Program-made: the position numbers and the translations under genes
Part shown: positions 26,202-32,790 of the stretch, piece after piece
How positions within the stretch are numbered: the stretch's first letter is position 1
Layout of the letters: each line of letters opens with the position of its first letter
Source of the DNA: an uncultured Acetatifactor sp.
GTDB taxonomy: Bacteria > Bacillota > Clostridia > Lachnospirales > Lachnospiraceae
NCBI RefSeq assembly: GCF_910585425.1
Contig: NZ_CAJUCP010000023.1
Location: forward strand, 1-64,000
Direction of reading: 5' to 3'
Length of the DNA stretch: 64,000 nt
The notes under the pieces: generated by a model
What the model was told of the DNA's origin: nothing
The model's database searches: none
Seen by the model: only the letters and a program-made list of their open reading frames with translations

Positions 26202-26442
26202 AAGCCGGGGGCACGGGACGTCGCCGCTTCTTCCAGCCGGGATGAGGAGAGCCGGAAGGACTGGGCTTGAGAGGATGAAATACATACCAGGCAAACATAT
26301 GAGACAAGCCAAAGGGATAGTGTATAGAGTTCCATGGCTTTCCGGCTTATTAGAGCCCATGAACCCTGATAAATGCTAAGCTTCCAGGTATTTTCGGCAG
26401 GCGGGGCTTACCAAGGAGCAGATTTCAAGGCACAAGATTGAT

Positions 26443-26518
26443 TAGGAATTGTCGGAAAATAATAAAAATTGCTATAAACTTGCAGTGGTAATAGCGGTTA
26501 TCTGTAGACGGTTCCTCA
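26443..26518. repeat. Second copy of the cluster-flanking palindromic element
   Basis: TAGGAATTGTCGGAAAATAA (26443-26462) matches 1982-2001 in 19 of 20 bases, and GTAGACGGTTCCTCA (26504-26518) matches 2072-2086 in 12 of 15. An inner ATTGCTAT/ATAGCGGT pairing with G-U gives it the same hairpin layout. With the copy at 1981-2091 it brackets the whole glycan cluster. Confidence 0.55.
26449..26478 (+). promoter_or_regulatory. Possible promoter before ribulose-phosphate 3-epimerase
   Basis: TTGTCG, 18 bp, TATAAA, in AT-rich DNA, about 60 bp before the gene. It overlaps the 20-bp flanking repeat. Moderate match to sigma-A consensus. Confidence 0.4.
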
Positions 26519-26540
26519 TATCTTCGAAAAGGAGAGATTT

Positions 26541-27203
26541 ATGCAGTTCGAGTTGACAGCCTCCATGATGTGCGCCAACTACGGCCACCTGGAGCGGGAA
26601 GTAAAAAGCTTAGAAGAAGCCGGCATCGACTCCTTCCACATAGACATCATGGACGGCCGTTACGTCCCCAACTTCGCCATGTCCTTGAACGACATGCGCT
26701 ACATAGCCTCCGCCACGTCAAAGCCCCTGGACGTGCATCTGATGATAGAGCACCCCAACAACCGCATCAGCATCTTCCTGGAGCATCTGCGGAAAGGCGA
26801 CACAGTCTACATCCACCCGGAGGCGGAATACCATCCCTCCACCACCCTCCAGGCCATCATCAATGCCGGGATGATACCCGGCATCGCCATCAACCCCGGC
26901 ACTTCCGTAGAGACCGTCATGGAGATGCTGCGCATCGTCAAAAAAGTCCTGGTCATGTCCGTGAACCCCGGCAACGCCGGCCAGATGTACCTGCCCTACG
27001 TGGGCAAGAAGATTACCAAGCTCCTCTCCCTGAAGGAGGACATGGACTTTGAACTCTACTGGGACGGCGCCTGCAGCGCGGACAAGATTATAGAATACGC
27101 CCCCAAAGGCGTGAAGGGCTTCGTCCTTGGCACCACGCTCCTCTTCGGAAAGGATAAGCCTTATGGAGAGACCCTGGCGGATATAAGGGCGCTGAAGTTT
27201 TAA
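26541..27203 (+). CDS. Ribulose-phosphate 3-epimerase family protein
   Basis: 220 residues, TIM-barrel of the Rpe family, which interconverts D-ribulose-5-P and D-xylulose-5-P. Seen: LTASMMCANYGHLEREV (start of barrel), SFHIDIMDGRYVPNFAMS, PLDVHLMIEHP, IHPEA, MSVNPGNAGQMY, and a phosphate-end GFVLGTTLLFG. The segment ELYWDGACS replaces the usual VDGGI. The deviations suggest a specialised paralogue, perhaps supplying ribulose-5-P or another ketose-5-P for the cytidylyltransferase/dehydrogenase pair at 29-31 kb. AAAGGAGAG lies upstream of the ATG. Confidence 0.8.
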   Translation: MQFELTASMMCANYGHLEREVKSLEEAGIDSFHIDIMDGRYVPNFAMSLNDMRYIASATSKPLDVHLMIEHPNNRISIFLEHLRKGDTVYIHPEAEYHPSTTLQAIINAGMIPGIAINPGTSVETVMEMLRIVKKVLVMSVNPGNAGQMYLPYVGKKITKLLSLKEDMDFELYWDGACSADKIIEYAPKGVKGFVLGTTLLFGKDKPYGETLADIRALKF

Positions 27204-27259
27204 ATCCTCCATATCCAAAAGAGGGACAATAGAAATCCCATAAAGGAAATCCCAAAAAG

Positions 27260-27343
27260 GAAACCAAAGACCCAAAACCAAAGACCCGAAATCAAAGCCC
27301 CGAAAACAAAGGCCCAAAATCGAAGACTCAAAAAGAAACGCCT
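27260..27343 (+). repeat. Degenerate 14-bp tandem repeats
   Basis: About six units such as AAAACCAAAGACCC, GAAATCAAAGCCCC and GAAAACAAAGGCCC follow one another in the 370-nt gap after the epimerase gene. One strand is almost free of T. No coding role is seen. The remainder of the gap holds a possible promoter at 27460-27488. Confidence 0.65.
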
Positions 27344-27459
27344 AACCGCAGCAAACATGCCACCGATAAAAGCATTAAAACCAATACTGCCCCAAAATCC
27401 TGATACAAGCCCGGACACATGCCCCGGGAACCTGACATCAGGATTTTTAATTTTACCCA

Positions 27460-27488
27460 TTATCAAACCTCCCAATAAGGTGTATAAT
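27460..27488 (+). promoter_or_regulatory. Possible promoter of the AAA-ATPase/tarI operon
   Basis: TTATCA, 17 bp, perfect TATAAT (27483-27488), about 85 bp before the ATPase start. Good -10, weak -35. Confidence 0.45.
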
Positions 27489-27573
27489 GTAGAAAAGGAA
27501 AGTGAAGAACACCAATTTCCCGCAATAGCGGCAGACACACAGACGCTGCCATGGACGATGTGGAGGAAGGTAC

Positions 27574-29283
27574 ATGACAGGAAAAGTGGCAATCGGCCTG
27601 CAGGACTTTGAGACGGTCAGAACCAGAAATATTTTCTACGTGGACAAGACGGACTTCATCAGGCAGTGGTGGGATAATGAGGACAGCGTGACGCTGATTA
27701 CCCGCCCCCGCCGTTTTGGCAAGACATTGAATCTGAGCATGACAGAATGCTTCTTCTCGAACCAGTATGCCCACAGGGCGGATCTCTTTGAGGGGCTTTC
27801 CATATGGAAGGAGGAACGCTTCCGGGAACTGCAGGGAACCTGGCCCGTCATCTTTCTCAGCCTTGCGAAGATCAAGGCGACGAACTATGAAGATATGGAA
27901 TATGCCATATCAAGCATCCTGTTCCATGCTTACCAGAAAAACTTAGTTTTACTGGAAGGGGATTGCCTAAGCGAAAATGAAAAGGAATACTTCAACAGCG
28001 TGAAGCCGGGCATGGATGCAAAAGTGGCAGTGGATGCGATCTATAACCTGTCATTCTACCTGAGCCGCTATTATGGCAGAAAGGTTCTCATCCTCCTGGA
28101 CGAGTATGACGCCCCTATGCAGGAGGCCTGGCTGTCTGGATACTGGGATGAGGCTGTGCGTTTTTTCAGGAGTTTCTTCAATGCCACGTTCAAGACCAAT
28201 CCCTATCTGCTTCGGGGGCTCATTACCGGAATCACACGGATTTCGAAAGAATCTATTTTCTCTGATTTGAACAACCTGGAGGTAGTGACTACTACTTCCG
28301 AAGCGTATGCGGCCCATTTTGGCTTTACGGAGGAAGAGGTCTTCCAGGCGCTGGACAATGTGGGACTGGGGACGGAGAAGCAGGGGGTAAAGGAATGGTA
28401 TGACGGCTTTACCTTCGGGAGCGTCAGGGATATCTACAATCCCTGGTCTATTATCAATTTCATGAAACAAAAGGGAGAATACGGCGCATACTGGGCGGAC
28501 AGCAGCGGGAATGGGCTCGTGAATTCTTTGATAAAGCAGGGCTCGGCCGACATGAAAAAGATTATGGAACAGCTGCTGCAGGGTAGAAGCTTCGACACGG
28601 AGATTGATGAACAGATTGTCTTCGACCAGCTTGCACAGAATGAAAACGCTGTCTGGAGCCTGCTGCTTGCCACAGGATATCTGCGGGTGGAAAAGGTGGG
28701 AAGGCGGGGGCGGCTCCAGAAGAAAATCTACACCCTGCGGCTGACGAATATGGAGATAGAGAGCATGTTCGCCGGAATGGTAGAGGGATGGTTCGAAAGT
28801 ACCGCAGCGGAATACAATGAGTTCATCAAAGCCCTGCTGAGGGACGATGTGAAGCGGATGAACACTTTCATGAACAAGGTGGCGCTGAATACCTTCAGCT
28901 CCTTTGACAGCGGAAAAAAGCCGTCCCAGGAGGCTGAGCCGGAACGTTTCTTCCATGGTTTCGTGCTGGGGCTGGTGGTAGATCTGGCGGACAGCTATCA
29001 GGTAAAGTCGAACCGTGAGAGTGGATACGGCAGGTATGATGTCATAATAGAACCTTTTGACAAAGAGGAAAAGGCGTTCCTGTTCGAATTCAAGGTCTTT
29101 GACAAAGATGACGGGGAAAAGATGCTGGAGGACACGGTGGCCAGAGCGCTGGCCCAGATAGAGGAAAAGCAGTATGAAGCGGAATTGCTGGCATCCGGCA
29201 TCCCCCGGGAGAACATCCGGAAATACGGCCTTGCCTTTGAAGGAAAGAAATGCCTGATTGGACGAGGGGAAAGGAAGCCATGA
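27574..29283 (+). CDS. AAA-ATPase-like / PD-(D/E)XK nuclease-superfamily protein
   Basis: 569 residues, the AAA-ATPase_like plus PDDEXK_9 architecture common in gut anaerobes. Seen: FYVDKTDFIRQWW, a Walker A-like RPRRFGKTLNLSM near residue 50, Walker B-like VLILLDEYDAPM, GLITGITRISKESIFSDLNN, then a C-terminal nuclease-like domain GRYDVIIEP...AFLFEFKVFD (D-x-E-x-K type). Function is not established for the family; defence or mobile-element links have been proposed. Its TGA overlaps the ATG of the cytidylyltransferase gene by 4 bp, an unusual operon partner for such a gene. Confidence 0.8.
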   Translation: MTGKVAIGLQDFETVRTRNIFYVDKTDFIRQWWDNEDSVTLITRPRRFGKTLNLSMTECFFSNQYAHRADLFEGLSIWKEERFRELQGTWPVIFLSLAKIKATNYEDMEYAISSILFHAYQKNLVLLEGDCLSENEKEYFNSVKPGMDAKVAVDAIYNLSFYLSRYYGRKVLILLDEYDAPMQEAWLSGYWDEAVRFFRSFFNATFKTNPYLLRGLITGITRISKESIFSDLNNLEVVTTTSEAYAAHFGFTEEEVFQALDNVGLGTEKQGVKEWYDGFTFGSVRDIYNPWSIINFMKQKGEYGAYWADSSGNGLVNSLIKQGSADMKKIMEQLLQGRSFDTEIDEQIVFDQLAQNENAVWSLLLATGYLRVEKVGRRGRLQKKIYTLRLTNMEIESMFAGMVEGWFESTAAEYNEFIKALLRDDVKRMNTFMNKVALNTFSSFDSGKKPSQEAEPERFFHGFVLGLVVDLADSYQVKSNRESGYGRYDVIIEPFDKEEKAFLFEFKVFDKDDGEKMLEDTVARALAQIEEKQYEAELLASGIPRENIRKYGLAFEGKKCLIGRGERKP

Positions 29284-29987
29284 ACATTGCATTGATTCTG
29301 TCCGGCGGCACAGGTGCCAGGCTGGGCGCGGAGATTCCGAAACAATATCTCGAGGAAGGCGGCAGGCCCATACTTTCCTATTGTGTGGAGACATTGTCCC
29401 TCCATGCCGGCATAGACGCCATCCAAATCGTGGCCGAGCCTTACTGGCGGCCTCAGATTGCCGGGTGGCTGGAAGCGGCGGACAAGGGAAGGAAATTCAA
29501 GGGCTTCTCACAGGCTGGCAGGAACAGGCAGCTTTCCATCCTGCATGGTCTGGAAGATATAGCAGAATACGCGGCGGATACGGACTATGTACTGATCCAC
29601 GATGCGGCGCGGCCGCTGCTTTCGGCTGAACTGATTTCGGACTGCCTGGAGGCCGTGAGAGGGCATGACGGCGTCCTCCCGGTGCTTCCCATGAAGGATA
29701 CGGTCTACTGCAGCGAGGATGGCCGTTCAATCACGTCCCTGTTGGACAGGAGCACTATCTTCGGGGGACAGGCGCCGGAGGTGTTCCTGCTGGGAAGATA
29801 CATGGATGCGAACAGACGATTGCTTCCGGACGCAATCCTGCGCATCAACGGCTCCACGGAACCGGCAATCATGGACGGGATGGACATCGTCATGATACCG
29901 GGGGACGAAGGCAACTTCAAGATAACTACCAAGGAAGACCTGGAGCGGTTCCGCAGGATAATCGCCGGGCGCGGGGCAGAGCCGTGA
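29280..29987 (+). CDS. TarI/IspD-family cytidylyltransferase
   Basis: 235 residues. CTP-dependent nucleotidyltransferase: LILSGGTGARLGAEIPKQYL (CTP loop and PKQY Lys), PILSYCVETL, VLIHDAARPLLS, PMKDTVYCS, STIFGGQAPEVF, GNFKITTKEDLERF. The family includes IspD (MEP pathway) and TarI (CDP-ribitol). The variant PKQYL and the pairing with a polyol-type dehydrogenase and a ribulose-phosphate epimerase-like gene favour a TarI-like role making CDP-ribitol or a related CDP-polyol for glycan or teichoic acid synthesis; IspD cannot be excluded. The start at 29280 overlaps the preceding stop (ATGA). Confidence 0.75.
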   Translation: MNIALILSGGTGARLGAEIPKQYLEEGGRPILSYCVETLSLHAGIDAIQIVAEPYWRPQIAGWLEAADKGRKFKGFSQAGRNRQLSILHGLEDIAEYAADTDYVLIHDAARPLLSAELISDCLEAVRGHDGVLPVLPMKDTVYCSEDGRSITSLLDRSTIFGGQAPEVFLLGRYMDANRRLLPDAILRINGSTEPAIMDGMDIVMIPGDEGNFKITTKEDLERFRRIIAGRGAEP

Positions 29988-30280
29988 AAAATCCGCCGAA
30001 GAAAATGCATAACCAGCGAGCGCATCTGCCATGTAAGACAAAAAGCGGAAAATGCCTGCGCCCACGAGCATATCTCCCTGCCCTGGGCTAAATGTATAGT
30101 AAACGACATTATTTCCTGTACCTGGGCATTGAAACGGCATCGCATCGATGGCAGCCACGGAACAACCAGGCACAAAAAGAGATGCCGCTTACTATAAAGC
30201 CCGGCAATCTGTATATAAAATGGCAGTCGGCAGCAGACAGAAGAAAACACAACAGGATATCCAGATAGGAGTCATGGAAA

Positions 30281-31693
30281 ATGAAAGCATGGGTCTTGCA
30301 AGACATAAATGATATACGATATAAAACAAAAGAAAAACCCGTCCCGTGCGCGAACGAAGTCCTGGTGGCAGTGAAGGCGGCTGGCATCTGCGGTTCGGAC
30401 ATTCCCAGGATTTACAAGACAGGCGCCCACGTCCACCCGCTGGTTCCGGGACATGAATTCGCAGGTCTGGTGGTGGGGACAGGCCCTGGCGTAGATTCCG
30501 GCTGGCTGGGAAAGAGGGCGGGAATCTTTCCGCTGATTCCCTGCGGCTCCTGCGGTCCTTGCCTGGCGGGGCAGTATGAGATGTGCCGGAATTATGGTTA
30601 TCTGGGCTCCCGCAGGGACGGGGGTTTTGCGGAGTATGTGGCTGTGCCTGCGGGCAATCTGATAGAACTGCCAGACTGCGTCTCCTTTGAGGAGGCGGCC
30701 ATGCTGGAGCCTATGGCGGTGGCAGTCCATGCCATGAGGCGGGTGCTGCCGGAGGAATCTCGAGCGGAGTCCGGGCCGACAGGAGCTGTGAATGCATCAG
30801 GGCAGGTCATGCAGGGAGGTTCTACAGAATCTGATTGGTCGGATGCTGGCCCGACAGGGGATGTGAATGCATCAGGGCAGGCCCCACATGGAGGTTCTGC
30901 AAAGCCTGATTGGTCGGAGCCCGGGCCGACAGGAGCTGTGAACGCATCAGGGCAGACAACACATGGAGAATCGAGAAAGCCTGAACAGGCGCTGCCAGCG
31001 GAAACGGATGGCAGAGGACAGAGCATGAACCAGCCACAGACGGATGCGGTAGCTCCCCAGGCTGTCGAAGGGATTTTGCCCGCCGGGACAGGCGTGGAGG
31101 AGACGATTGTAGTCTGCGGCCTGGGAACCATAGGGCTTCTGCTCACGGCGCTGCTGTTGGAGAGAGGGAAATCGCGGAGGAAATCAGGAGGCTCCGGTGG
31201 CAGGATTCTGGTAATCGGCAATAAGGACTTTCAGAGACAGAAGATTCTGGAGCTGGGTCTGTCGGCAGATGTCTACTGCGACAGCAGGGCACAGGACGCG
31301 GGCAGATGGATTCTGGAGCGGACAGGCGGCCGGGGAGCGGATGTCATCTTCGAGTGCGTAGGAAGGAACGAGACCCTGCGCCAGGCGGTGGACAGCGCTG
31401 CCCCGGCGGGGAGGATCTGCCTGGTGGGGAATCCGGCCTCGGACATGGCGCTGGAGAGGGAGGTCTACTGGAAAATCCTGCGGAATCAGCTTACCGTCAC
31501 GGGCACCTGGAATTCTTCCTTTTCCCATAAAGCGTCGGATGACTGGCATTATGCGCTGGAGCGGCTTTCCCGTAAGGATTTGATGCCAGGTCGGCTTATT
31601 TCGCACAGGTTTTCCCTGGAAGAACTGGAAAAAGGCCTGCACATCATGCGGGACAAATCGGAGGATTATGTAAAAATCATGGCAGTCATCTGA
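30281..31693 (+). CDS. Zinc-dependent medium-chain dehydrogenase (GatD/TarJ-like) with inserted tandem-repeat linker
   Basis: 470 residues, about 120 more than usual. The catalytic domain is GatD-like: AAGICGSDIPRIYKTGAHVHP (catalytic Cys), PGHEF, structural zinc CGSCGPC...C, LGSRRDGGFAEYV. The NAD domain has VCGLGTIGLLLTALLL and FECVGRNETL. Between them (residues ~160-272) lies a Gly/Ser/Glu/Pro-rich insert with three 25-residue repeats (bases ~30773-30997) beginning GPTGAVNASGQ, normally absent from this family. Likely reduces a ketose-phosphate or oxidises a polyol-phosphate; next to the cytidylyltransferase it may act as a TarJ-like ribulose-5-P reductase. AGGAG precedes the ATG. A 293-nt gap upstream shows no gene. 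Confidence 0.75.
   Translation: MKAWVLQDINDIRYKTKEKPVPCANEVLVAVKAAGICGSDIPRIYKTGAHVHPLVPGHEFAGLVVGTGPGVDSGWLGKRAGIFPLIPCGSCGPCLAGQYEMCRNYGYLGSRRDGGFAEYVAVPAGNLIELPDCVSFEEAAMLEPMAVAVHAMRRVLPEESRAESGPTGAVNASGQVMQGGSTESDWSDAGPTGDVNASGQAPHGGSAKPDWSEPGPTGAVNASGQTTHGESRKPEQALPAETDGRGQSMNQPQTDAVAPQAVEGILPAGTGVEETIVVCGLGTIGLLLTALLLERGKSRRKSGGSGGRILVIGNKDFQRQKILELGLSADVYCDSRAQDAGRWILERTGGRGADVIFECVGRNETLRQAVDSAAPAGRICLVGNPASDMALEREVYWKILRNQLTVTGTWNSSFSHKASDDWHYALERLSRKDLMPGRLISHRFSLEELEKGLHIMRDKSEDYVKIMAVI
30773..30997 (+). repeat. 75-bp tandem repeats (3 units) inside the dehydrogenase gene
   Basis: Three units encode GPTGAVNASGQ-, GPTGDVNASGQ- and GPTGAVNASGQ-type 25-residue repeats, in frame between the two enzyme domains. 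Confidence 0.85.
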
Positions 31694-31749
31694 ATGGAAA
31701 AGGTTTTTCCTTAACGGTGAACAGAGATAGACAATGCTTTGAATTCGCG

Positions 31750-31854
31750 AGCAGTATATACTGCTTAACGGTTTCACTTGCCGTGAAACCAGACTGCATA
31801 ACGCTGACTGGTTCGAGCGCATGATTACATTAGGCAGTATTCAGCGTTATGCAG
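31750..31854. terminator. Triple-hairpin region between convergent genes
   Basis: Three perfect hairpins: AGCAGTATATACTGCT (31750-31765), GGTTTCAC-TTGCC-GTGAAACC (31770-31790), and a 14-bp stem CTGCATAACGCTGA (31794-31807) / TCAGCGTTATGCAG (31841-31854). Probably a bidirectional transcription end, though U-runs are weak. Confidence 0.55.
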
Positions 31855-32494
31855 TATAAATCAACGAAACAAAATACTCCAGCACCCGCCTCCCATCCGT
31901 CCCCGACCTCTCAAAATCAATCCTCTCCGGATGCCACTGTACGCCCACGACAGGCAGGCTCTCATGGCCTATGGCCTCGATGCACCCATCCAGCGGACAG
32001 CGCGATGCCACCGACAGCCCCTTTCCCAGCCTGGCAATCGCCTGGTGGTGGGCGCTGTTCACAGTGGCTTCACCGCCGTACAGACTGTACAGCCAGGAAT
32101 CCCTTTCGATTACAGAGCCATGATATTTGTCCCCCTCATCATAACGATGCCGCTCCCCCATGTCCGGCTCCAAATCCTGCACCAATGTCCCGCCCAGCCC
32201 CACATTGATGATCTGCAGCCCCTTGCAGATGCCCAGGACAGGCATGCCGGTCTGCACCGCCAGGTCGAAGGCCTGGAGCTGCAGGATGTCCAGCTCTGTG
32301 TCGATGTCGGCGGAGCCGTGATTGCGCTCTCCGTAGAAGGCGGGAGTGATGTCGCCTCCGCCCGGAAGCAGCAGCCCGCGGCAATCGCTTATCTCTGACG
32401 CGAGTAATGTCACCACGGGCACGGCCCCGATGGATTCCACATACCTGATATAATTCGTTGTCTTCTCCGGCTTTCCTGCGATGGCTATCTTCAT
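31847..32494 (-). CDS. Class I glutamine amidotransferase-like hydrolase (peptidase C26 / PuuD-type)
   Basis: 215 residues on the minus strand. Seen: MKIAIAGKPEKTTNYIRY, GLLLPGGGDITPAFYG, GICKGLQIINVGLGG with the nucleophilic Cys, NSAHHQAI, VGVQWHPERID (catalytic His and Glu). The family hydrolyses gamma-glutamyl bonds such as gamma-glutamyl-GABA. Somewhat shorter than PuuD (~250). The start at 32494 matches the family N-terminus; upstream extension passes through the promoter at 32573-32601. It is convergent with the dehydrogenase gene and divergent from the YfhO gene. Confidence 0.8.
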   Translation of the reverse strand: MKIAIAGKPEKTTNYIRYVESIGAVPVVTLLASEISDCRGLLLPGGGDITPAFYGERNHGSADIDTELDILQLQAFDLAVQTGMPVLGICKGLQIINVGLGGTLVQDLEPDMGERHRYDEGDKYHGSVIERDSWLYSLYGGEATVNSAHHQAIARLGKGLSVASRCPLDGCIEAIGHESLPVVGVQWHPERIDFERSGTDGRRVLEYFVSLIYTA

Positions 32495-32572
32495 AAAAGT
32501 TTTCCCGCCTTCCGGGCCCCGGGCCCTGCACCATGATAGGATCATCTCTTTGATTCTATTATCAACTTTTTC

Positions 32573-32601
32573 ATTATATACCCTCCACGTATAAGATACA
32601 A
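32573..32601 (-). promoter_or_regulatory. Promoter of the glutamine-amidotransferase-like gene
   Basis: Reading the minus strand: TTGTAT, 17 bp, TATAAT, about 80 bp before the start codon. Fits a sigma-A promoter. Confidence 0.65.
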
Positions 32602-32622
32602 TTCGAAAACGGATAATGATAG

Positions 32623-32651
32623 TGGACATTTCCGCCTGATTGAGATATAAT
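32623..32651 (+). promoter_or_regulatory. Promoter of the YfhO gene
   Basis: TGGACA, 17 bp, TATAAT; about 140 bp before the start codon. Divergent from the promoter at 32573-32601. Confidence 0.65.
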
Positions 32652-32790
32652 GACGTTGGCATTAAGGCAAACTTCAAAACCATCGCAGGAGAGTCCGCTG
32701 CAGGATTGCCTGTTGGAGCAGACCCGCTGCGGTGGAGGGGCCGAAGGAGGCAATTGCCGGCCCGGGAGCCGGATTTGATAACTGACAGTG

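Larger units (their letters stand above)
26202..26540. other. 339-nt gap at the right end of the glycan cluster
   Basis: No gene is supported. The first ~230 nt show nothing recognisable. The right part holds the second palindromic element (26443-26518) and a possible promoter for the ribulose-phosphate 3-epimerase gene. Confidence 0.6.

Noticed and set aside
28051..29394. 447-codon open frame on the minus strand
   Set aside because: Antisense to the AAA-ATPase gene; no family resemblance.
29280..29987. Firm assignment as ispD
   Set aside because: Family motifs fit both IspD and TarI; context favours a CDP-polyol role, so no gene symbol is given.
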